The notes beneath the pieces were generated by a model. It saw only the letters and a list, made by a program, of their open reading frames with translations. It searched no databases and was not told the DNA's origin. Source: an uncultured Pseudomonadales bacterium (GTDB taxonomy: Bacteria > Pseudomonadota > Gammaproteobacteria > Pseudomonadales > Azotimanducaceae). From it: DNA of 64,000 nucleotides. How positions within the stretch are numbered: the first letter of the stretch is position 1; each line of letters starts with the position of its first letter. Shown here one piece after another: positions 42,730-51,101 of the stretch. The position numbers and the translations under genes are program-made. The stretch lies in assembly GCA_958296405.1 (NCBI GenBank), contig OY282519.1, forward strand, positions 186,001 through 250,000, read 5' to 3'.

Positions 42730-44070
42730 ATGACTCTGTTTGGACGGCCCATGCCGCGCTGGCTCATCGCGGTGCTCTGCACGGCCATTCAGATGTGCCT
42801 TGGCACCGTGTACGCATGGAGCTTCTTCCAGACGCTGCTCGTGCGGCAACTCGGCTGGACTTACACCGAAACCGCGGTGGCGTTCAGCATCACGATCTTC
42901 TCGTTGGGCATGGCCGCGGCCTTCGGCGGCGCCGTGCTGGGGCGCTATGGACCGCGCCGCCTCGCATTGGTCGGCAGCCTGATGTTCTGCAGCGGCTACC
43001 TGATCGCCAGCCTGTCGCTCACCATCGACTCGCTCACGCTCTTCTACTTGGGCTATGGCGTCGTCGGCGGCGCTGGCATTGGCTTGGGCTATGTGACGCC
43101 GGTGGCGACCGTGGCCAAGTGGTTCCCAGACCGCAAGGGGCTCGCAACGGGCGTGGTGGTGATGGGCTTTGGCGTCGGCGCGCTGGTGTTGAGCAAGCTG
43201 CTCGCGCCTGTGCTCTTGCTGCAGGCAGAGAACGATTTGGCGCTCGTGTTCTTGGCGCTCGGCTTGGTGTTCGCCGCCATCCTCATTCCATCGAGCCTGA
43301 TGCTTGGCGACCCGCCTGCGAGCCGGGCGCCCATGCCGGCAGACCGCGGCGAAGGCGCGGACGAGGCCACGGTGAAGGCGTGCCTGTTGTCGCCGGAGTT
43401 CACGGTGATGTGGATTGTCTTCTTCTTCAACATCGCCGCCGGCATTGCCGTCATCAGCTTCCAGTCTGCCCTGCTGCAAGACGTGTGGGGCCTTGCGGAT
43501 CCAACGGTGGAGCCAGAGGCGCTAGCCGCTTATGGGGCAACGCTCATCGCCGTGAGCTCGCTCTGCAACGGGCTGGGCCGCTTGCTGTGGGGGCTGCTGT
43601 CAGACCGCATTGGCCGTGTGCGCGTGTTCCGGATTTTGCTCGCCAGCCAGATGTTCGTGTTCGGCATCCTGATGACCGAGCAGAACCCGTGGATCTTTTC
43701 CGCGCTCGTGTGCTATGTGCTGCTGTGCTTCGGCGGCGGCTTCGCCACGATGCCGTCCTTCGTGCTCGACGTGTTCGGCGCCCGGCGCATGGCGACGGTC
43801 TACGGCGCCGTGCTGAGCGCATGGGCCATGGCCGGCATCTTTGGGCCGCTCTACGTCGGCCACCTGAAGGACCAATACCCAGACCGCGCCGTGATCTACT
43901 GCTTCCTCATCGGCATTCTCATCTTGGGGCTGGGCTACGTCTTCACCTACCTCTTGAACGACGACCGCATCCGCATCGGCAAGCCGACGGTGGCCAGCAC
44001 CGTCCGCCAATTCGGGCTGCCACCGCAGCGCGGGGCGGCGGCGGGCATGGCGGGGGCCGGTTCGGCCTAG
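42730..44070 (+). CDS. MFS transporter, OFA (oxalate/formate antiporter) family
   Basis: Twelve-helix major-facilitator carrier of 446 residues. The N-terminus TVYAWSFFQTLLVRQLGW and the GxGLGYVTPVATVAKWFPDRKGLATGV stretch are typical of OFA proteins. The substrate is probably a small organic anion, but only some members transport oxalate or formate. The ATG at 42730 starts 19 bases after the sensor gene; the earlier open frame is a shadow of that gene. Genes at 40.65-44.07 kb appear to be one transcription unit. Confidence 0.82.
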   Translation: MTLFGRPMPRWLIAVLCTAIQMCLGTVYAWSFFQTLLVRQLGWTYTETAVAFSITIFSLGMAAAFGGAVLGRYGPRRLALVGSLMFCSGYLIASLSLTIDSLTLFYLGYGVVGGAGIGLGYVTPVATVAKWFPDRKGLATGVVVMGFGVGALVLSKLLAPVLLLQAENDLALVFLALGLVFAAILIPSSLMLGDPPASRAPMPADRGEGADEATVKACLLSPEFTVMWIVFFFNIAAGIAVISFQSALLQDVWGLADPTVEPEALAAYGATLIAVSSLCNGLGRLLWGLLSDRIGRVRVFRILLASQMFVFGILMTEQNPWIFSALVCYVLLCFGGGFATMPSFVLDVFGARRMATVYGAVLSAWAMAGIFGPLYVGHLKDQYPDRAVIYCFLIGILILGLGYVFTYLLNDDRIRIGKPTVASTVRQFGLPPQRGAAAGMAGAGSA

Positions 44071-44246
44071 TGCGGCCGCCGGCACCGCCCGCAGACAGCC
44101 GGGATTGCTTTGCAGCAGCGCACCCCACGCGATGACATGTCGGCCTTCGGCAGCGTTTGCCAAACCATGTTGCGGTGGCCGCGCGCCGGTTTCGATGCGA
44201 AGCGGGGTGATAAGATGGCTTGCGGCCTAGGCATGGTGGGGAGCGG

Positions 44247-45494
44247 ATGCAGGCTGGATTGACCGTGCGGGACGATCTCATGATCGTCTCCAACTGGACG
44301 GATGCCTCCTTCGCCCTCGACACGGCCCACCACTTGGGCCAAGCGCCGGGCGTGTCGGACCTCATCTCCCTCAAAACCTTCGCCAACAGCGAGTTCTGTC
44401 CCCGCTTCATCAGCGACGCGGACGACCTCAGCCGCATCGGCGCGCATCTGCGCGGCAAGCGGGTGTACATCATTTCCACATCCGCGCCGCAACACACCCG
44501 CGTCGAACTCGCCATGCGCAATCTGTTGATCGCTTCGGCGGCCAAGGAGAACGGCGCCGCGCGCGTGGCGCTGGTGGAGCCGGATTTGTTCTTCTCCGCC
44601 CAGGACCGCGGCCCGCACTCCATCGACCACCCGCAGATGACCGGGCCGGAGGCCTACAAGAAGTTCGATGGCCAGCCAGCGTCGGCGCAGCTTTACGCGC
44701 ACATGCTGAAACAGGCTGGCGTGGACCAGGTGGTCGCCGTCCACAACCATAAGCCAGACGTGCTCGCGCGCATCTACGACGATGTGTATGGCGCCGGCCG
44801 CCAAGCGTTCTTCAACTTGGACATCGCCCATCTCGTGGCGCATTACGTGCTGCAGGTGGCGAACCCTAGCCGCTTCGGCGCCAATGTGGGCTTCGTGGCG
44901 CCAGACCAGGGCGCCGCCGGCTTCGCGCGCAACGTGCAGCGCTTCACCGGCTTGGCCGAAGCCGAGACGGTGGTGTTCGAGAAGCACCGGCTTGGACAAC
45001 GCAACGTGGAGATGCGCCTGCCCGACAACGCCCATCGCCTGAAGGGCCGGGACGTGTTCATTCTGGATGACATGGTGCGCTCCGGCAGCACCATCGCCAA
45101 GGCACTGAGCCTATTGCACGAGAACCCGGAAACGCGCCCGCACCGCATCTATTTCTACTGCACCCACACCTACATTTCCCCAGAGGCGCGGGCGAACCTC
45201 CATGCGCCGGCGCTCACGGAGTTCGCCACCACCAACACGCTGCCGAACGTGCTGAACCGAGACGACCAAGGCCGCCTGCGGCAGAAGATCGTGGTGTTGA
45301 AGATCGAAGCATTTCTCGCGGACGCCATCCGCCACTGCCTTGAGGGCGGCGAAGACCCGGCGCAACGCTATGGTGCTGAGCGGGTGCAGTTCGCCGGTGG
45401 GTACTATCGGCTCGACTACTCCAGCCGCAATGCGCTGCGTGGCGACGGCGCCACGTCGCGCGACTCGCAGTTGCCCCTAACCTTGGTGCGCTAG
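44247..45494 (+). CDS. Ribose-phosphate pyrophosphokinase-like protein (atypical, long)
   Basis: Protein of 415 residues of the PRPP synthetase/phosphoribosyltransferase superfamily. The PRPP-binding loop is at about 270-285 (FILDDMVRSGSTIAKAL). An N-terminal half resembles PRPP-synthetase regions (VYIISTSAPQH, then PDLFFSAQDR). It is about 100 residues longer than classical PrsA, with a C-terminal extension. It may be a divergent PRPP synthetase or related pyrophosphokinase. ATG with GGGGAG upstream. The canonical prs gene may lie elsewhere. Confidence 0.7.
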   Translation: MQAGLTVRDDLMIVSNWTDASFALDTAHHLGQAPGVSDLISLKTFANSEFCPRFISDADDLSRIGAHLRGKRVYIISTSAPQHTRVELAMRNLLIASAAKENGAARVALVEPDLFFSAQDRGPHSIDHPQMTGPEAYKKFDGQPASAQLYAHMLKQAGVDQVVAVHNHKPDVLARIYDDVYGAGRQAFFNLDIAHLVAHYVLQVANPSRFGANVGFVAPDQGAAGFARNVQRFTGLAEAETVVFEKHRLGQRNVEMRLPDNAHRLKGRDVFILDDMVRSGSTIAKALSLLHENPETRPHRIYFYCTHTYISPEARANLHAPALTEFATTNTLPNVLNRDDQGRLRQKIVVLKIEAFLADAIRHCLEGGEDPAQRYGAERVQFAGGYYRLDYSSRNALRGDGATSRDSQLPLTLVR

Positions 45495-45646
45495 CGGCAA
45501 TCGCTCCCCGGCGCGGGAGGCGTGTCGGGCGCTGCCGTGGGAGGGACGTGTCATGGAACGCGGCGAGGCGCCGCCGGCTCACCCCGCGCTGCCCCTGGCA
45601 CTTGCCGCCGGCCAAGCGTCCGCTGCCGGCTGGGCGAGCGCAGCCT

Positions 45647-46282
45647 TTAGGTGTCCGTCTTAGCCTTGAACTCGCACAGGTCTTCGATGACGCAGGCGCC
45701 GCAGCGAGGACGGCGCGCCACGCAGACATACCGCCCATGCAGGATCAGCCAGTGGTGGGCGCCCTGCTTGAACTCCGCCGGCGTCACCTTGAGCAAGCGC
45801 TCCTCCACCGCGCGCACCGTCTTGCCGGCAGCCAGGCGCGTGCGGTTCGCCACCCGAAAGATGTGCGTGTCCACCGCAATGGTGGGTTCCCCAAAGGCCG
45901 TGTTCAGCACTACGTTGGCGGTTTTGCGCCCCACGCCCGGCAGCGCTTCAAGGGCCGCGCGATCATGCGGGACAGCGCCTTCGTGCTCGTCCAACAATGC
46001 ACGGCACGTCTTCAAGATGTTCTGCGCCTTCGTGTTGAAGAGGCCGATGGATTTGATGTGTGCCTTCAAGCCATCGAGGCCGAGGCTGAGCATCGCTGCG
46101 GGGGTGGCGGCCGCGGCAAAGAGCGTTTTGGTGGCGCGGTTGACGCCAACATCTGTGGCTTGGGCAGAGAGGATCACCGCGATCAAGAGCTCAAACGGCG
46201 TGCGGTAGTTGAGCTCGGTGTCCGGCACCGGATTCGCTTCTCGCAGCCGTTCGTAGATGATGCGCCGCTTCGCGTTGTTCAC
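45647..46282 (-). CDS. nth: Endonuclease III
   Basis: Bifunctional DNA glycosylase/AP lyase removing oxidised pyrimidines, 211 residues, equal to E. coli Nth. The helix-hairpin-helix-GPD motif contains Lys120 (LPGVGRKTANVV) and Asp138 (VDTHIFRV), in the same positions as E. coli. The 4Fe-4S cluster loop keeps the C-x6-C-x2-C-x5-C spacing at the C-terminus. The start is the GTG giving NNAKRR at the N-terminus; an open 29-codon extension upstream is not conserved. Confidence 0.95.
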   Translation of the reverse strand: MNNAKRRIIYERLREANPVPDTELNYRTPFELLIAVILSAQATDVGVNRATKTLFAAAATPAAMLSLGLDGLKAHIKSIGLFNTKAQNILKTCRALLDEHEGAVPHDRAALEALPGVGRKTANVVLNTAFGEPTIAVDTHIFRVANRTRLAAGKTVRAVEERLLKVTPAEFKQGAHHWLILHGRYVCVARRPRCGACVIEDLCEFKAKTDT

Positions 46283-46310
46283 CCTTCCCCCAAGCGCTGC
46301 CTCGGCAGCG

Positions 46311-46316
46311 ATTATA
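46311..46316 (-). promoter_or_regulatory. Putative -10 element upstream of nth
   Basis: Perfect TATAAT on the minus strand, 29 bases before the nth GTG, in otherwise GC-rich sequence. It is preceded by a run of C as is the one before apbC (CCCTATAAT in both). No matching -35 hexamer is visible. Confidence 0.35.
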
Positions 46317-46476
46317 GGGGGCGCCATGCAAGCCGGAGCCGCGCGGCCGCGGCTTCGATTGGCGTTCATTCAGCCCCCGGCGCAAGCCAACTCACCGCGT
46401 CCCGCCGCGCGGCCAACCTGCTATGCTCGCCCGCGGATGATGCGGCGGGGCGCCGCTCGCCAAGCGAGGAAAGACC

Positions 46477-47442
46477 ATGCAGACAATGCTGAACGGCGGC
46501 CACATGCCGGACTGGAGCGCCAGCGAAGACTTGAACGACGTGTGGGGGAACATCGCCCGGCTTGGGCTTGAGCCCAACGTGGCGCAGCTCGAAGCGTATG
46601 GCTTCACCTACATCGAGGGCGTCTTGGATGCCGACACGCTCACCACCGCGCGCCAAGCGATATTGGACTTGGCGGAGGCGCAAACCGGCGTGAAGCCGAA
46701 TCTCGACACGGGCGAGGGGCACGACAACCTGCGGCTCATTCCGTACCTCATGCCACGCCATCCCATCTTCCAGGACGTGCTGATGAACGAGAAGATGCTG
46801 GCCTTGGTGACGTACCTCGTCGGCAAGCAATGCCAGCTCTCAAGCATGACCTGCCACTTCAAGGGCATGGGGCGCGGCGGCGAGATCGGCCTGCACACAG
46901 ACACGGGCATGCCGGCGCCGTTGCCACGCTACTCCCAAGTGGCCACCGTGAATTACGCGATGGTGGACTACACCAAGGAATCCGGCGCCCTCGCCATCGT
47001 GCCAGAGAGCCACAAGCGGGCGCGGAACCCGAAGCCTCTGGAAAGCCGCCTCGCCGGCGCGAACGAGAACCCGGACGCCATCCCCGTGGAAATGCCGGCC
47101 GGTTCCATGGCTATCTGGCACGGCAACACTTGGCACGGCTCCTATCCACGCATGGTGCCGGGGCTGCGTCTGAACCTTGCCGTGTACTTCGCCCGGCCTT
47201 GGATGAAGCTGCAGGAGCGCTATGGCGCGGAGCTGGACCCAGAAGTGGTCGCGCGCCACGGCAACAACCCGCGGTTCCGCCAACTGGTCGGCCTGAACGA
47301 GTACTACGGCTGGAAGGAGGAAGGGCCGAACTTCATGGACCCGAAGGAGAACAACGCCATCTTCACGGACGAACTGAACGACGACGAGAAATCCGAACTC
47401 GCCAACAAGGCGTTGCGCCGTGGAGACAGCTGGCACGCCTGA
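46477..47442 (+). CDS. Phytanoyl-CoA dioxygenase (PhyH) family protein
   Basis: Second Fe(II)/2-oxoglutarate oxygenase of the window, 321 residues. Metal ligands His140-x-Asp142 (GLHTDTG) and His220 (NTWHGSYPR) are present; an arginine about ten residues further may bind 2-oxoglutarate (GLRLNLAVYF). It is only distantly like the protein at 12.4-13.5 kb. ATG preceded by GAGGAAAG. The substrate is unknown; many marine and symbiont genomes hold large sets of such enzymes. Confidence 0.86.
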   Translation: MQTMLNGGHMPDWSASEDLNDVWGNIARLGLEPNVAQLEAYGFTYIEGVLDADTLTTARQAILDLAEAQTGVKPNLDTGEGHDNLRLIPYLMPRHPIFQDVLMNEKMLALVTYLVGKQCQLSSMTCHFKGMGRGGEIGLHTDTGMPAPLPRYSQVATVNYAMVDYTKESGALAIVPESHKRARNPKPLESRLAGANENPDAIPVEMPAGSMAIWHGNTWHGSYPRMVPGLRLNLAVYFARPWMKLQERYGAELDPEVVARHGNNPRFRQLVGLNEYYGWKEEGPNFMDPKENNAIFTDELNDDEKSELANKALRRGDSWHA

Positions 47443-47526
47443 ACGCGGGCGGCCGGCCCCTCGGCCCGCCACCGCTGCGGCGGCGGGCCATGCCGGGGCG
47501 CCTTCCTGCCTCGGCGCCGGCGGCGC

Positions 47527-49314
47527 TCAGCCCGGCCGGATCCAGATGGGCGAAGAGTAGGCGCGTTCTTGAATGGTGGCCGGCACGTCAAGGCGCGGCG
47601 TGCGGCCGGCGCGGATGGCATCCCACGTTGACCATCGGCAAACGGGGTTTTCCAACACGCGCACATAGTAGAAGGTGCGCTGGGCCGGGTTGAAGTCCGG
47701 GTCTTGCCAAACGGCGCTGAGCTGCCCAGCGCCGGCATCTGCCGTGACGCTGCAATCCTCAACGTTCACTTCGGCGCCGTTGTCTGGGCAACGATGGGTG
47801 GCCGGATCCACCGCCAAGCCATCGGAGCAGGCCACATCGTAGACGCGCTCCCGCGACGCGACGCCAGCCGCGCCCGCTTCCGTCCAACCCTTGACGATCT
47901 GCACGCGCTGCAGCTTGGCCGCGTGCGGGTCTTGCGCGGCCCACACCAGAAAGCTCGGCGTGGCATCGGCGCGGGCGATGAGGTCTCCACCCATCGGCAC
48001 GCCCTGCTCATACGCCGCCGCCACTTGGTCTGCGTCCAGCATGTCTGCGGACAAGCCATGCCCGGCAAAGAATCGCAAGCGGATGCGCGTGCCGGTGGTG
48101 GAATACGTCTCCTTACGCCGGAATGCGTCGAAGATGGCGTCCCGATCATTGCGCTCAGCCCACACCGCAGCCATGCCGGAAGCGCTGAAGTGAATGCCCG
48201 ACACTTGCCGGTAGGCAGTGGGCTCGTCCTCGCTGGAGACCGGGACGGAACCCCGGCTCATCGGGTCGTCACCGTCGATGTCGCCCAATTTGCTCACAAA
48301 GCGATCTTCGTCGAAGACATCGCCGGAGTTGTGGGTGTCGCTCGCGCCCACCACGCCGAAGCGATACGGATTCACCCCGCTCTCTGCCTCCATCGCCAAA
48401 CCATTGCGCCACGCTTCCCGCGTGTAGCTGCCGCGCGGACGGCTCTTGAGCCACGAAGCGATGCGATAGGGGAAGATCTCGAAGTCTGCCCATTCGTCGT
48501 TCGGCGACAGGAACGGATGCGTATCCGAAGTGCCCTTGATCTGGGTGTTCTCCACCAGCGGTTCGTTGCGCATGCGCAGGGCGGCATAGTCTGCGTCGAT
48601 GGCGCTGCCATCCCACTGCATCTGCTGGAACATGTGGCCATCGGAACCATTCGAGTTGTGCGGAATGGCGATCACATCCATGCCTTCATCGCGCTGCCGA
48701 TCCATCCACGTCCACAGGTCTTCGGGGTTCAGTGAATCCAGCCGCGTGTAGGGGATGGACGGCGCCGCGTCGCCGCGGAAGATGACGTTGCGATGCAGGT
48801 TGCCAAACTCCCGGGTGCTCGTGTACTCGTAGCCAATGAACGTCGTCAGCTTGCCCGGTTCGTAGTTGCGGTTCGCCGCGGCGATGATGTCGGCCCACGC
48901 GCTTCTGACATCCGCTTCGCTGAAATTGGCGGAGAGGAAATCCCCTGCCGTCGTGAAGGCGCGGCGCCGTTCAAGGGTGGTGGAAGCGTCCAAGAACTGG
49001 CGCGCCTCGGCATCTTCGTTCAAGGGATGCCCCGGTTGGTTCATCGCCCGCCACATGCCGAGGAAGAAGCCGTGGTCTGTGACGGCGTAGAAATCCAACG
49101 GCCGGTCGAGCTGCATCTCGAAGCCGGATGGGTGCTGCAGCGGCTCGCCGCGGGCGAAAGCGTACGCATCGTCCGGGTTCGTGCGGGTGCCGAACAGGAA
49201 CGCGTCGAACGAATACTGGGTATGGATGTGCAAGTCGCCAAAAAACACTTGCCGCTCGGCGGCGCCAACCGGCGCAGCAGCGACGAGCGCCGCGATCAAA
49301 ATGAGGTGTCGCAT
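47527..49314 (-). CDS. DUF3604 family protein, PHP-like metal-dependent fold, exported
   Basis: Protein of 595 residues with signal peptide (about 1-18) and ribosome-binding site AAGGAG. The start of the mature part, FFGDLHIHTQYSFDA, has the His-x-His of PHP-type metallohydrolases; further candidate ligands are in YAVTDHGFFLGM, IAIPHNSNGSDGHMF and GASDTHNSG. A late region holds cysteines in pairs. The family is common near sulfatases and TonB receptors in marine bacteria, but its reaction is not established. Confidence 0.85.
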   Translation of the reverse strand: MRHLILIAALVAAAPVGAAERQVFFGDLHIHTQYSFDAFLFGTRTNPDDAYAFARGEPLQHPSGFEMQLDRPLDFYAVTDHGFFLGMWRAMNQPGHPLNEDAEARQFLDASTTLERRRAFTTAGDFLSANFSEADVRSAWADIIAAANRNYEPGKLTTFIGYEYTSTREFGNLHRNVIFRGDAAPSIPYTRLDSLNPEDLWTWMDRQRDEGMDVIAIPHNSNGSDGHMFQQMQWDGSAIDADYAALRMRNEPLVENTQIKGTSDTHPFLSPNDEWADFEIFPYRIASWLKSRPRGSYTREAWRNGLAMEAESGVNPYRFGVVGASDTHNSGDVFDEDRFVSKLGDIDGDDPMSRGSVPVSSEDEPTAYRQVSGIHFSASGMAAVWAERNDRDAIFDAFRRKETYSTTGTRIRLRFFAGHGLSADMLDADQVAAAYEQGVPMGGDLIARADATPSFLVWAAQDPHAAKLQRVQIVKGWTEAGAAGVASRERVYDVACSDGLAVDPATHRCPDNGAEVNVEDCSVTADAGAGQLSAVWQDPDFNPAQRTFYYVRVLENPVCRWSTWDAIRAGRTPRLDVPATIQERAYSSPIWIRPG

Positions 49315-49385
49315 GGTTGCTCCTTTGCGGTTGGCGGGCTTCGGCATCGATGCCACTAAGCGCCGGACAGGCCGCGTGGCTTGGC

Positions 49386-49724
49386 TCAACTGGATTCCGC
49401 GGCGGCGCGGGGAGGCGCACAACCCCGATGCTTGGTTCGTGCGTCGCTGCGCAGCCGCCCAGCGGTGCGGCAAGTATCCGAGCAGAAACGGGCGGCGGCG
49501 TATGGCACGAACCACTCCCCGCAAGCGGCGCACTGCGTTGGTTCAGACTTGGGCGCTGTGAGTTCCCCGGCGCGGCGCGCTTCGAGCAGCTTGGCGATGG
49601 TGGGGTTGCGCGCCGCCATGTCCCGAAACTCCCGATCACCGACATCGAGGAGGTCCAGAATCGTGCCGGCCGCCAGCCGCGGCGAACGCAGCAGCAACTC
49701 GATGGCTTTCTCTTCCAACGTCAT
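49386..49724 (-). CDS. Small protein with zinc-ribbon-like cysteines, unknown function
   Basis: 112 residues. A helical N-terminal half (EEKAIELLLRSPRLAAGTIL) is followed by CAACGEWFVPYAAARFCSDTC, a probable zinc-binding C-x2-C...C-x3-C knuckle, and a basic tail. GGAAGAGG lies eight bases before the ATG, which supports a real gene. It is the last gene on the minus strand of the defence-like remnant. It could be a small nucleic-acid-binding protein; no family recognised. Confidence 0.6.
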   Translation of the reverse strand: MTLEEKAIELLLRSPRLAAGTILDLLDVGDREFRDMAARNPTIAKLLEARRAGELTAPKSEPTQCAACGEWFVPYAAARFCSDTCRTAGRLRSDARTKHRGCAPPRAAAESS

Positions 49725-49819
49725 GGCTGACGCCTCTTCCTAGAGAACGCTCCCATCGCCCAATGCCCTATGGGATAGCCCGGCTGCCGCGTTGTCAACC
49801 GCCTTTGGACTGGGTGGCG

Positions 49820-50404
49820 TCAGCTATTGTGCCGGGCGTCCTTGAGCACTTCGGCCACCTGCCGCCGCACCGACTCCGGCGCATGGTCACTCAGCGCCAC
49901 GCCGATGTGAAAGGACAAGCCGTAACCGGCCGCAATGCGCAACAGGTTCGGAATCGCCTCGGCCAAGTTCTGCAATTCCGATGCATCCAGTTCCAGATTG
50001 GAGACTTGCGGTTGGGGTGCAGGGGTGGGGGGCGGGTGCGGGGCGGGGGCGGGTGCGGGGGCGGTGCCGGCCGGCACCTTCAACCGCCATTGGCCCGCTT
50101 GGTCGAAGTCATCCACCACGCCAACGCCGCCCACGGTCTCCAACCATCGGCTGCGCACAGCTTCCCTCATGCCGTTTCGAACCAGCCCCCACGGCACCGC
50201 CTCGCCGCGTTCCCGCGACAGCGAGCGCACCAACGCCACGCCGTTGGTTTCACCGTTCTCCCAAGCGCCGGGCAACGCTTCCGGCGTGAGCTCCTGTGGC
50301 GTCAGCGGTTGCGGAGGCGGACGCAGCTTCCGCGAACTCGGCGAAGGTGGGCTCGCCGGATTTGAGTTCGGGCTTGAGGGTGACGAAGTGGTGCCAGGGT
50401 TCAT
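49820..50404 (-). pseudogene. DUF499-type ATPase gene reduced to its two ends
   Basis: Read from 50404 in the +2-shifted frame, the first 30 or so codons give EPWHHFVTLKPELKSGE.TFAEFAE, matching my memory of the N-terminus of the large (about 1000-residue) DUF499 proteins found with helicases and methylases in defence loci. In the ATG frame the rest (about 50310-49820) reads PLTPQELTPEALPGAW and a compact C-terminal domain, fitting their C-terminus. Nothing of the ATPase core remains, so a deletion of about 2.5 kb plus a frame change is inferred. The 194-codon open frame may still be translated. It overlaps the upstream chimera by four bases. Confidence 0.6.
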
Positions 50405-51060
50405 GGGCAGTGGGTGCGCGAGGGCGTGACTTCGAACGACCGCCCATGTGCGCGGTAGGTCTCGAAGTCGTTGTGATCGATGGTGAAGATTGTGTTGGTG
50501 GAGAGCCGTTCAGCGACACGCACCAAGGTCGCATCCGCGAAATCCATGGGGCGGTCAGCGTACTCTGCCATCAGAGCCTTCAGCAAATGGTGTTCATCGT
50601 CTTGGGCGGCGACGGGATCAGGATGCGGAGGCGCGCTCGTATAGATCGGGAGATAGTCGCCAGGTCCGAAATCATCAACTAGGCTGAACGTTTCTCGCAC
50701 TACGCGGAATGCGCCACCTGACGTACCAGCACGATCAATGCCAATTCCGTATGTGTTGACGGGGGTGAACATGGGACGCCCCAAATCGACGTCCACATAC
50801 ATGGAGTCTTGTCCGTAACGGATGATCTCCGCCGGGGCACCCCGAATCTCCTCCCACTCGACTTGCCCGCCCGCGCCACACTTGCCGCCCAGAATGTCGG
50901 CCAACGTATACCCGCGTCCAATACCGTGCAGAAACCGAAAGGCATCGCGGATGTTGCTCTTGCCGCTGGCGTTAGCACCCACGATGACCGTAAAGGGCCC
51001 CATCCGCAGCCTCTCGTCGGCGAAGTTCTTGAAGTCTCGGAGGCGCAGGGACGTGAACAT
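50401..51060 (-). pseudogene. In-frame chimera: AAA ATPase N-terminus joined to PIN-nuclease C-terminus
   Basis: Open frame of 219 codons. Residues 1 to about 150 look like the start of a RecF/SMC-type ATPase: FTSLRLRDFKNF, then Walker A GANASGKS at 28-35. No ABC signature, Walker B or His switch follows. From about 158 it reads like the C-terminal third of a VapC-type PIN domain: ALMAEYADRPMDFADATLV and IFTIDHNDFETYR, with the acidic residues Asp173, Asp176 and Asp195. A deletion joining two genes in frame near 50590 explains it. Both parts seem non-functional, though the product could be made. Confidence 0.65.
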
Positions 51061-51066
51061 AGCTAT
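51041..51066 (+). repeat. 26-bp imperfect direct repeat, copy 1 (right after the ATPase pair)
   Basis: Matches 52978-53003 at 23 of 26 positions in the same orientation. Both copies cover the start codon and first codons of a MFT-x-LRL reading frame on the minus strand. The ATPase/206-residue gene pair lies exactly between the two copies. Confidence 0.75.
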
Positions 51067-51101
51067 GCCATCGAACAGTCGTAGCTACCTGCCAGCATCT
51101 C

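Noticed and set aside
46370-46476. tRNA or small RNA in the nth/PhyH intergenic region
   Set aside because: No cloverleaf, CCA end or stable hairpin with T-run could be found by eye.
49980-50090. Proline/alanine-rich repeat (gcgggtgcggg-like runs) as a tandem repeat or CRISPR-like array
   Set aside because: It is a low-complexity Pro/Ala linker within the DUF499 C-terminal remnant; there are no regular spacers.
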